DNA from: Eudorina sp. 2006-703-Eu-15
Lineage: Eukaryota; Chlorophyta; Chlorophyceae; Chlamydomonadales; Volvocaceae
DNA length: 64,000 nucleotides
Direction of reading: 5' to 3'
NCBI GenBank assembly: GCA_003117195.1
Contig: BDSI01000077.1
Coordinates: 131,501-195,500 of the forward strand
The notes below the pieces were generated by a model, which did not search any database, was not told where the DNA came from, and saw nothing but the letters and a program-made list of their open reading frames with translations. The position numbers and the translations under genes are program-made. Below are positions 33,701 to 42,694 of the stretch, piece by piece (the first letter of the stretch is position 1; the number at the start of each line of letters is the position of its first letter).

Positions 33701-35079
33701 AAAATGCGCCAAAGACCCTCACGGCACCGAAGCGCCTCGATACGCAACGGGCCCCTCCTGATGAATGCCTTGCTCCCTTCAAACGTAACCCGGAAACCCT
33801 TGTCCGTCAGCACACCCACCGAGATAAGGTTGTGCTTAAAGCCCGGGACGTACAGCACATTTTCGATTTTGACACCGCGAACGCTGGACGGGTACACAGA
33901 TCCATATCCCGCAGCCGGCAGGACATGCCCAGTGCCCACCTCAATGGAAATTGCAACCGACTCAGCAAGCGGGGTGAAGTCATGCAGAACACTCCGATCC
34001 CCGGTGATATGATATTTGCTCCCTGAGTCCAGCCACCACGAAGGCCCTCTCTCCCACTTGGACGGGGCAACTGAGAAACCGCTGCCCCTAATTAGTGACC
34101 TAGTGTACGTAAAAGAGTCAACTGACTCGTACCCGTTCAGCTCTCCCTCGCTATCCACGGCCACGAAACCCGGCTTGAATTCCCTCTCACGGGCCACCAA
34201 GGTCAACGCAACGACCTCTGGCTGTTGAACGCGCGGCTTTCCCTCCTTCTTACGGAAACACCGCGACTCAACGTGCCCTTCCTTCCCGCACCATCCACAC
34301 CTCAACTCAACTGAGCCGGCCGCCTGCCTTGGCGCGCCGGAAGAAGAACCGAAGCCCGAGGACGCCGAACCGCCGCGCTTCTCCTTGGGGCAGTTCCGAG
34401 CGAGATGACCGGGGTTGCCGCAAGAGTAGCAAACCACCGACGATGACTTGGGCCCGCGGTCCGCAATGAACGCAGCCGCTGGCTCGGACTCCGTCTTCTT
34501 GGCCGAAACGTCCGCCTCCGACTTGATGGCGAGCAGACGAGCCCTCAGATCCTCGAACGTCTTAGGGTAACCGGAGGCACGGAACACACGCTTCTCAGTG
34601 TCGAACTCGGCACCCTTCAGCCCACGGACAGTGCGCAAAATGCCCAAAGCAAGGGACATGTTATAATCAGGGTGCCTAATGACCTTCTCGTAATGAGATT
34701 GCGCCCTCGTAACATACTCATCAACGGCCTCCCCATCCTTCCGCGAAATATTATCAAATGCTTCGGCGACCGACGCGGCCTCAGCATCACTCAGGACATC
34801 ATACATACGCTTCAGGCTGTCCCAAAGCTCCTTCGCCGATGTACTCTTCTCGATGATGGTCTTGTGAACTTGATGGTCGAGCAGCAGCACCATCTTGTTC
34901 ATGGCCACATTGTCCTTCTTCTTGGCCTCCGCATAACCAGCTGCAGCAGGCTCAGGCAACGGGTTTTCAATCGCTTCCCGGCAACCAAACTCGCCAAGAT
35001 GATATGGCAACTTGAGGAACCACTCGTCGGCCGTATCCTTGCTCAGCTTGATCTTGAACGACGAATGTGACGACGCCAT
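30763..35079 (-). CDS. Copia Gag-Pol polyprotein, intact, 1438 residues
   Basis: A single frame encodes capsid, protease, integrase, reverse transcriptase and RNase H in the Copia order. Residues 1-210 are the Gag (UBN2-like) region. A CCHC knuckle CYSCGNPGHLARNC is near 216-229, and a second CCHC-like motif, CGWCGKEGHVESRC, near 262-275. The protease motif WWLDSGS is near 347. The pre-integrase zinc domain (LWHRRLGHLS ... FCDGCTRGK) spans about 486-535. The integrase core carries D in LLHMDVCGP, D in RSDNGGEF and E in QNGKAERLNR (about 555-660). An acidic Glu/Asp/Ser-rich linker spans about 850-925. Reverse transcriptase runs from KWVFKIKRD (about 980) with YVDDLLIA near 1128. RNase H has YCDSDLAGAKGRRSTGGY and STAEAEYM (about 1290-1335). 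The start ATG lies 84 bases after the 5' LTR. No stop or frameshift separates Gag from Pol. Confidence 0.96.
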   Translation of the reverse strand: MASSHSSFKIKLSKDTADEWFLKLPYHLGEFGCREAIENPLPEPAAAGYAEAKKKDNVAMNKMVLLLDHQVHKTIIEKSTSAKELWDSLKRMYDVLSDAEAASVAEAFDNISRKDGEAVDEYVTRAQSHYEKVIRHPDYNMSLALGILRTVRGLKGAEFDTEKRVFRASGYPKTFEDLRARLLAIKSEADVSAKKTESEPAAAFIADRGPKSSSVVCYSCGNPGHLARNCPKEKRGGSASSGFGSSSGAPRQAAGSVELRCGWCGKEGHVESRCFRKKEGKPRVQQPEVVALTLVAREREFKPGFVAVDSEGELNGYESVDSFTYTRSLIRGSGFSVAPSKWERGPSWWLDSGSKYHITGDRSVLHDFTPLAESVAISIEVGTGHVLPAAGYGSVYPSSVRGVKIENVLYVPGFKHNLISVGVLTDKGFRVTFEGSKAFIRRGPLRIEALRCREGLWRILSNVNPAPPEPLRAAPALSSVSSGGNKVDLWHRRLGHLSVANMKRLVHEGMVKGLELSNSQLKDAEGRFCDGCTRGKQCRGPFPNSESVASDLLDLLHMDVCGPLPDSYMGHRYFVTMLDDMSSLAVVAPIAHKSDVASFIPKAVSLLETQSGRKLKCIRSDNGGEFVNNLVKAYCEGRGVRHQLSLPNTPQQNGKAERLNRTLLDKIRAMRAESDVPKEYWPELLSAACYVRNRSPVAGKSKTPYELFTGTVPDVSHLRVHGCVAYVHDTKRTGDKLDPRGRMGVFMGYALNSKGYRVLINGRIVQSRNVVFDESRWGFAAMAGRTVNPAYRSDENDDDEWAFGAGVNVPSRHAANNDAAAGGAADGGAIAGGAAAVGADDDVPPPLVDNLEVEEDEEEEEEEGEEEFEGDDDGSSGSGTEASDPSGSGSSDAESDSSSSDGDLPVTRSGRKVKPNKKYLNGAALVAVGISEPRSLAEAKSRPDWPQWKAAMDEEMQSLLSNGTWELIELPKGAKKVGLKWVFKIKRDAQGNVERYKARLVAKGYTQQEGVDFGEVFAPVGKYATLRALLSVVAAGDYELHQLDIKTAFLNGVLKEEVFTEQPPGYEQGGPHIACRLHRSLYGLRQAPRAWYVRLRSELEKMGFKPSAADPGLFFKEEKGERVYILVYVDDLLIACKSANVVKQVKGQLQSIFDMRDLGEASFYLGFEIVRDRSARTLHLTQKRYVAELLSKFGLEGANARSTPMDANLVLSSDGAPLDVGKFPYSELVGSLLYLSVCSRPDIAFAVGALARHMSKPTVEHWNVAKGVLRYLAGTKEIGIVYSGGSGVLGYCDSDLAGAKGRRSTGGYVFLYGGGAVSWASKLQPTVATSTAEAEYMAAAAAIKEALWLRHLLHDLGVNVQTVPLKCDNNACIAMLESPVSTSRTKHIDICHHFARERVERGEIRVVYCKTAEQLADIFTKALPAAKLKFCMDGMGLK

Positions 35080-35148
35080 ACCCAGAGCTGGTCACACAAC
35101 AACGCCGTAAAATCTACTTACAAAAAAACGATCGCCACCGTCTAACAA

Positions 35149-35163
35149 CCGGGGCTCATAACC
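35149..35163 (-). promoter_or_regulatory. Copia primer binding site, half-tRNA type
   Basis: Directly after the 5' LTR the element strand reads GGTTATGAGCCCCGG. Its complement GGGCTCATAACC is the anticodon stem-loop of initiator tRNA-Met in fungi and related forms. This fits priming by a cut tRNA-Met, as known for Copia and Ty5, not by an intact tRNA 3' end. Confidence 0.65.
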
Positions 35164-35497
35164 TGTTGTTTTGGAGCTGCATGTAAACCATCGGGCACAA
35201 AGAGACAAGTCCAGAAGTCTCTACCAGGCCATGACGTTACAATAGAAGCAACTGATGAAGACAACAAACACTCACGGATTTATTGTCTCAGACAGGATAA
35301 CTAGGATAATGCCGTACAGATAAAGCTCCACCAACACCCGGAAGACACACGCCAAAAGTACTTTCACATAGCTCCGGGCCCCTTAGGTAACATATACGGA
35401 CATAACGTAACCGTTTGTGTCATACCGCGACATATTGTAACGGTACGGAACGTAACCGGGCACATGAACGGGTACGGAAGACTGGCCGAAAACAACA
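35164..35497 (-). repeat. Copia 5' LTR
   Basis: 334 bp, same length and apparently the same sequence as the 3' LTR. It should hold the element promoter; no TATA box was assigned. Confidence 0.93.
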
Positions 35498-35502
35498 CCG
35501 AC

Positions 35503-37106
35503 ATGGAGCTAGACTGAGCCTCAGTCCGAAATGTGGGGGCAGAGACAGATAGATACGGTGATGAAGAATATTGCAAGTACCGTCTGTAAATGAGAGCCGC
35601 GGGTATGTAAGTATGTATGTAATAGGCGGATGTGCCTGCAGCGCGCCACGTTATGAGGTTGGAAGTATCGAGTCGGAAGAAAGTCAGGAGAGGAAACGCG
35701 AGGACAGATTGCAATGAGAGGCAATTCGAAGAAATTGAACAATCGGGTTACATGGTGCTGATACCCGCAAGCGGTTTGGCTGGATCGCTTCATTTTAAAT
35801 TTAATTATGTTGCATTTCATGAACAGCGTATTAAGACTTGGCGCCGCTGAATGTGTTTGTGCCATACAGGAGCGCCGTGCGATTCTCAGGATCGATTGGG
35901 TAGTGATAGGGGAGCATGTGCATATGGTTGGCGCAGCCTCCATGTCAGCACCGGAATGTGTCGGGTGCGTCGGATTAGTTCTTCAAGGAACGCAGAGCTG
36001 AACGGTTGGCCCTGATGTGGCCTGCGGTGTGTCGCGCGGACCCGAGGCGGTGTTGTTTTCTTCCGGCGGATGCTCGAATAATGTGATGTCACCGCTCGAA
36101 TGTGATGCTGGCTAGATGAGCCTTGGGGCGGCAACGTATGGTGTGCCAGGAGACTTACCCCGGCTGGCAGACAGGAGTGCGGTCGGCTGTAACCTGATGA
36201 CTCAGTGCTTATCCCATATTATTTCTCCATATCGGAGTAATATCGGAGTAACCATGGCTAGCTATCGTTCTTACACACCTACCGGTCCGAGCTATCGCCG
36301 GTCCGATCCGCGCTACCGGTCAGCGCTGTCAGAAATCCGCCAGGCTCGGCAGTAAAGTCGCGACAGTTACCTTTCACACGTCCTCCAGTTTCTTGACAAA
36401 AGCTTGTCAAGCAAAGCTGCACAAGCATGATGACGTAGATAGAATACCTTCGCGGCGTGGAAGTAGAAGAGACGTTCCATAACTTGCACTTGCAATGGAG
36501 AACGACAGCTGAGTTTTACTAGTAAATTGAGTAGTTGAGTCAAAAGCGACTGGATACATGATTGATGTGATCCGAGAAGAAATAATTTGCAGCGATCGAA
36601 ACACGACAACCCGGCAACGACAAAGGCCCGCTGCTCTATTTGCAAAATGAATGACATTGTGTATATTTTATTATATTTAAATGATTCATTTTGTTATTGG
36701 TGAGTGCAATTGCGGTCGGCAAGTTTTGTAATGCATGCGCGTGCGTGCGTAATTAATAGGGACTAACAGCCAGGCACGCTTTCGGCGGCGTCGCACACCG
36801 CGACACTCTTTACTTGGATAATTTAATGTATAACAGTATATTACGCAATAATAAGCAATAAAAATGTCAGGGCATCTTTTTCTTAAGTGGCGCGAAGGCG
36901 CGCTGTTCGAGAGTGCGAGTTGCGTAGGGTTGCGTGGGCTTCAACTTCCCTTCAGATATGCTCAATACAACGAATACATGAAAAAGAACATTATGTAAAT
37001 ATTGAACAGCTGGTTGATAAATGACAGAAAGGAACAGACTGTATTCTCAGGCATTTTCTTAAGTAGATACAGAATCTCTAACTGTCATAGAAACTATGAC
37101 ATCGAT
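35503..37106. repeat. Rest of copy C 3' UTR and spacer C-D
   Basis: Resumes the unit exactly after the Copia target duplication, with TGTAA at 35585-35589. It includes the 33-codon frame at 36254-36355. Confidence 0.8.
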
Positions 37107-37260
37107 GAAACTATTGCAACACCCCGTCTTTCTTGTGGTCGTGCGTGGGATGCGAGGTCTACAACCGATTAACTTCCAGGAAACCGGTAACCCACGCACC
37201 GGTGCTGTAAACTCAGATGTCCGTGCAAAAACGACTGCCCAGGTGATATATAAGCAAGAG
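37107..37260 (+). promoter_or_regulatory. Conserved proximal promoter block, copy D
   Basis: As in copy C but with the shorter palindrome GCACCGGTGC, a state shared with A, E and F. Confidence 0.55.
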
Positions 37261-37353
37261 TCTACATTTGCATATAAAATATAACGGTTCACTGTATCTA
37301 CAGCATTTACATACTTGTGTATATTCTAGTGTTTATCTATCTGTACAGGCACA

Positions 37354-40232
37354 ATGTCTGTGTTCCGCGGACGTGCCCAGGCCTCGGCCGTAGTCGTCGG
37401 TCTTCTGTTGTGCCAAATCGCATCTGCTTGTATCTTCAAGTATGGAACTTCACCGGACTCGCTGGTAAGCAAGATGTCTTCACGGCATTACGAATCGTCT
37501 TGCAAGCTCATACATGTGCACGCACGTACTCAAACTTGACCATATGGACACATCGGAAGACATATACATCCCAACGAATCACCAATCAACAATCCGCGGT
37601 CTAACTATCCGCACACAATGCGCGGACGAAGCACCGATCGAACCCTTCATCAGCGATCAACGCGCCCATCCATGCCATGACCTGCTGCGACGGCATGCGG
37701 GGCTCTCTACCACCCTTCCCCAACAGGCGCCGCCAAAGGGAGGCACCCCTTGGGACCATGGCTTCCACGGCGACGACTGGTGAGCGGAGGATTGAGGGGC
37801 GGAGAGCGGGGATGGGAGGGAGGGAGCCGGTAGCTTAGCCAGCTAGCTTGCGGCGATAGATGGACATGCGTGCACGGCTACGGTTCCCACTACATCCAGG
37901 AATTTGGATATCTGGCAATGACCATCCACCTAGCTAGCTACCTCCGCCTCAGCCATCAGGTCCCTGGTGCTTTATGCTCACACAAACGTACCTCCCGCGC
38001 TCACACAGCACGAAAACGGCCCCGCCTTGCTCCTGGTGGTGTTGACAAGCTTGCCGCCGTTCTCGCTGATCCATCCCGTGGCAGGAGCGGTGTGGACGGC
38101 ACCGGCAAGCCCTGGGTCTGCCTCAGCGGTATTCGACAGAGTCCGATCATCGTTCCATCGGCTGCATCCCTACGTACGCACGAGGGGCCGGCTGGTTGAG
38201 GGGTGTAGGGTTTCCACACGGGGACTAAAATTCCCACACGCAGTACACAGTAGCCAGCAAGCACTCTGCAGCATAATTCCTGCTGCGTTGGTGTGTCCTG
38301 CGGCTGCGCGCGGGAGGAACGCCCCTGCCCGGGCCCCTTCTGTGCATGTTCCATATGATGCAGTGATGAACGCTCCTTTGCCTTTTACTACTTTTTGAAT
38401 TTGCAGAAAGCTCGGGCCAGGAAATTCCGTCCCAGCTCCGTACGACGTGGAATTACCCGGCTCTGGTCTCCAACGGCAGCAACATCGAGGTGATCAACAC
38501 CGGGCACACCATCCAGGTCGAGTGGCTGTTCCCGTACAACCCCGACGTGTTCATCACCGTCCCCGCCAACCCCAGCAGCTTCACCCCGCTCACAGCCGTC
38601 CTGACCATGAGGTCCTTTGACGCCAAGTCCTCCGTGAGGGCGACGCCGCTCCAGTTCCACTTCCACACCACGTCGGAGCACGCGCTGTCAGGTACATAAG
38701 GAGATGCCGTACTGTCGTACGATGTGTGGGCAACGCGGCGGTCACGATGCTTCGCAGCAGCACGTAAGAAACCGTGCTCAACCTGTCGGACCAAGGGTTG
38801 CAATCCAGTCAGGACCGTCTACATGTTAATCCAAACGCTTCAATATGGGAAACGTCGTCTAGGCTTTATCTTACCCAAACGAAGAAGTACATCATGAGTA
38901 ACAGCGCGTGTTGCCCATTATTCCGTCTCTCCCTCACCGCCCTCCGCCCCTGGCAGGCAAGTACTACCCGCTGGAGCTCCACATCGTTCACAAGGTCACG
39001 GACCTTCCCTTCTGCGCCGCCATCGGGGGCTGCTTCACCGTCACGGGTATCCTGTTCGAGCTGGTGGAGGGCCCGGACAACCCGCTGCTGGCGTCCATCT
39101 GGGGGGCCATGCCCACGCGCGAGGGGGTGAGATGCGGTAGTTGCGGGGCAGGGCAGGGCAGGGCCAAACGATTGGGCCAATTCAGTTGGCGAGGAAGCCT
39201 TCGTGTGCGGTGCTTGCAACGCCTCCACGCGCTTCATCATGTATCACATCGATGTATCCCCACACCTGCACCGCACTCCCCTCTCCAGGCCGTCAACACT
39301 CTGCCCGCCGGCGCCAGCATCCAGCTGAACAGCCTGCTGCCGCCCACCGACGCCCGTGACTACGTCACCTACGAGGGCAGCCTCACCACCCCGCCCTGCA
39401 GCGAGGGACTGCTGTGGCACGTGTTCCTCAAGCCGCAGACCATCAGCCGGGCGCAGGTAGGGGTCAGGTCGATGCGCGAGGGCGGGCGGGGCTGTACTAC
39501 AGTGGAACTGGGTGGGTTAGTTGCGGATCGGTCCGCGCGCGCGAACAAGGGAAGGGAGGGGAGTCTTGGCGTGGAAAGGATCCTTCTCTCCTCCGCTGCC
39601 CGCCGCCCGCCCAGCCATGTCGCGCTCCTTCGTGCGATACTCTCCCTGGCCGGTGTTCAGCTTGGCATGCCCCGAACCACCCTGTTGCCACTGGCTGCCC
39701 TCCGCGCGCGCAGTGGACCCAGTACAAGCGCGCGGTGGGCTTCAAGGAGTGCACCTTTGCTGCCAACGGCACCGCCGTGGGCGGTCATCACCGCCACAGC
39801 CACCGCCGCCTGTTGGCTTCGCAGCTCGGGGGCAACCCGAACGACTGTGAGTAGCGGGCTCGTGCATGGAGCGGATGCGGCTGCCAACAGCCCTGCAGAC
39901 ATATATGCGTGATGTCGTTGATAAGTGTTGTTATATATAGTTCGTTTAGGCAGTGTATGGTGAGGAAGCTTCGGCTGTCGCCGTGGGATGTCACCGATGA
40001 CCCGCGGGGTCCGCTGTAACATCCTAATAATAATAAAATAACATACATTTCTCACACGTCTCTTCCTGCGATGACCCTGCCTTCACCTACCCAACGCCGT
40101 GCAGACGTGTGCAATGTGGAGGCGTACGGCAGCAACTTCAGGTCGCCGCAGGGCATCAACGGTCGGGTTGTCAAGCTCGCACCGCAGCCCTCACCGCTGC
40201 TATCGGTGGGCATCACTCTCGGCCGCCGGTAG
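37354..40232 (+). CDS. CAH1-like: Alpha carbonic anhydrase, periplasmic CAH1-type, copy D
   Basis: Exons: 37354-37464, 37727-37779, 38085-38194, 38407-38691, 38957-39126, 39289-39456, 39714-39846, 40105-40232. Exon lengths and phases equal those of B, giving 385 residues with signal peptide, HFH/H zinc ligands and the TTPPCSEG motif. Residue 188 is Lys. Intron 1 carries the GGACGAAGCACCGATC orientation of a small segment that is inverted in B and C, so D groups with E and F. TGTAA is at 40342-40346. The introns carry no private insertion, and nothing breaks the frame. Confidence 0.93.
39925..40041 (+). mobile_element. LINE family 3 end in intron 7 of copy D, interrupted (AAT)3
   Basis: Ancestral intron 7 insertion; the tail reads AATAATAATAAAATAAC. 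Confidence 0.75.
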
Positions 40233-42447
40233 CTGGCTGGGCTCATCAGCGGCACCGACATGGAGCTAGACTGAGCCTCAGTCCGAAATGTGGGGGCAGA
40301 GACAGATAGATACGGTGATGAAGAATATTGCAAGTACCGTCTGTAAATGAGAGCCGCGGGTATGTAAGTATGTATGTAATAGGCGGATGTGCCTGCAGCG
40401 CGCCACGTTATGAGGTTGGAAGTATCGAGTCGGAAGAGAGTCAGGAGAGGAAACGCGAGGACAGATTGCAATGAGAGGCAATTCGAAGAAATTGAACACT
40501 CGTGTTACATGGTGCTGATACCCGCAAGCGGTTTGGCTGGATCGCTTCATTTCAAATTTAATTATGCTGCATTTCATGAACAGCGTATTAAGACTTGGCG
40601 CCGCTGAATGTGTTTGTGCCGTACAGGAGCGCCGTGCGATTGTCAGGATCGATCGGGTAGTGATAGGGGAGCATGTGCATATGGTTGGCGCAGCCTCCAT
40701 GTCAGCACCGGAATGTTGTTGTTGTTGTTGTGTTACATGGTTGGGGGTGCGTAACCCCATACCTGCACATACCCATACGAGCCGGAGGCCCAAGGGCAAA
40801 CAAAACGCCCAAAAGCACTGGTTTGCAATACCGCATTAACAGGAGTCGACGAGACTAGCGCCCAAAGGGCACGATAGAATTACGGTGAGCCCACATGCGC
40901 TCCAACATCTTTGCCAAACGAGCCGGATCCCAGGCAATCGCCTCCCTCATCGTATTAGGGCGGTGAAACCCTTCCTCAGCGCGTATTGCATCGTAAGCCG
41001 GGCAGTCGAGTAGAACATGCTTCTCATCTTCAATCTGGTCTTCAGAGCAGCAGCAACGGCAGACCCGTTGTCCTCTAGGGACATGGTGCCTACCCCTCCG
41101 CGCCCTGTTAGACTCAAGTGCCCAACAACAAAGCCTGAATTGCATTAGATTCCGGTGCGCAGAACGGGGGATAAAAACTGTAGCGTGCGGTTGCCACATA
41201 ACGGCCGCCGCACCCATAAACGACAGGCCCATCCAATGCTTGTACTTCGACATATGGATCCCCGGCTGCTTCCCGGAAGCACCGGAATGTGTCGGGTGCG
41301 TCGGATTAGTTCTTCAAGGAACTCAGAGCTGAACGGTTGGCCCTGATGTGGCCTGCGGTGTGTCGCGCGGACCCGAGGCGGTGTTGTTTTCTTCCGGCGG
41401 ATGCTCGAATAATGTGATGTCACCGCTCGAATGTGATGCTGGCCAGATGAGCCTTGGGGCGGCAACGTATGGTGTGCCAGGAGACTTACCCCGGCTGGCA
41501 GACAGGAGTGCGGTCGGCTGTAACCTGATGACTCAGTGCTTATCCCATATTATTTCTCCATATCGGAGTAATATCGGAGTAACCATGGCTAGCTATCGTT
41601 CTTACACACCTATCTACCGGTCCGAGCTATCGCCGGTCCGATCCGCGCTACCGGTCAGCGCTGTCAGAAATCCGCCAGGCTCGGCAGTAAAGTCGCGACA
41701 GTTACCTTTCACACGTCCTCCAGTTTCTTGACAAAAGCTTGTCAAGCAAAGCTGCACAAGCATGATGACGTAGATAGAATACCTTCGCGGCGTGGAAGTA
41801 GAAGAGACGTTCCATAACTTGCACTTGCAATGGAGAACGACAGCTGAGTTTTACTAGTAAATTGAGTAGTTGAGTCGAAAGCGACTGGATGCATGATTGA
41901 TGTGATCCGAGAAGAAATAATTTGCAGCGATCGAAACACGACAACCCGGCAACGACAAAGGCCCGCTGCTCTATTTGCAAAATGAATGACAATGTGTATA
42001 GTTTATTATATTTAAATGATTCATTTTGTTATTGGTGAGTGCAATTGCGGTCGGCAAGTTTTGTAATGCATGCGCGTGCGTGCGTAATTAATAGGGACTA
42101 ACAGCCAGGCACGCTTTCGGCGGCGTCGCACACCGCGACACTCTTTACTTGGATAATTTTATGTATAACAGTATAATACGCAATAATAAGCAATAAAATG
42201 TCAGGGCATCTTTTTCTTAAGTGGCGCGAAGGCGCGCTGTTCGAGAGTGCGAGTTGCGTACCAGGGTTGCGTGGGCTTCAACTTCCCTTCAGATATGCTC
42301 AATACAACGAATACATGAAAAAGAACATTATGTAAATATTGAACAGCTGGTTGATAAATGACAGAAAGGAACAGACTGTATTCTCAGGCATTTTCTTACT
42401 TAAGTAGATACAGAATCTCTAACTTTCATAGAAACTATGACATCGAT
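40233..42447. repeat. Spacer between copies D and E
   Basis: Contains a private family 1 LINE (40717-41277). The small open frame is shifted by a 4-base insertion (CCTATCTACC for CCTACC), so from 41585 it reads 48 codons of different sequence. Confidence 0.8.
40717..41277 (-). mobile_element. LINE family 1 with (CAA)n tail, D-E spacer
   Basis: Flanked by the 13-bp duplication AGCACCGGAATGT (40704-40716 and 41278-41290). It is a separate insertion from the one in the A-B spacer: the two sites lie about 40 bp apart within the unit and the 5' truncation points differ. Confidence 0.88.
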
Positions 42448-42601
42448 GAAACTATTGCAACACCCCGTCTTTCTTGTGGTCGTGCGTGGGATGCGAGGTC
42501 TACAACCGATTAACTTCCAGGAAACCGGTAACCCACGCACCGGTGCTGTAAACTCAGATGTCCGTGCAAAAACGTCTGCCCAGGTGATATATAAGCAAGA
42601 G
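42448..42601 (+). promoter_or_regulatory. Conserved proximal promoter block, copy E
   Basis: As in copy D, with one base change (AACGTCTGCC for AACGACTGCC). Confidence 0.55.
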
Positions 42602-42694
42602 TCTACATTCGCATATAAAATATAACGGTTCACTGTATCTACAACATTTACATACTTGTGTTTATTCTAGTGTTTATCTATCTGTACAGGCACA

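Larger units (their letters stand above)
30110..35502 (-). mobile_element. Complete Copia (Ty1/copia) LTR retrotransposon
   Basis: Element 30115-35497 (5383 bp) flanked by the 5-bp target duplication CCGAC (30110-30114 and 35498-35502). The two 334-bp LTRs, read side by side, show no difference. They start TGTTG and end CAACA. One long intact frame encodes the whole Gag-Pol. The orientation is opposite to the array, and the insertion lies in the 3' UTR of carbonic anhydrase copy C. Apparently identical LTRs and an unbroken frame mean a very recent insertion. The original target unit is rebuilt by joining 30114 to 35503. Confidence 0.95.

Noticed and set aside
38908..39912. A 334-codon continuous frame (also at 44254-45258 and similar at 49013-50002)
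   Set aside because: It reads through introns 5 and 6 of the carbonic anhydrase gene. The conserved splice sites and the homologous protein show these stretches are spliced out.
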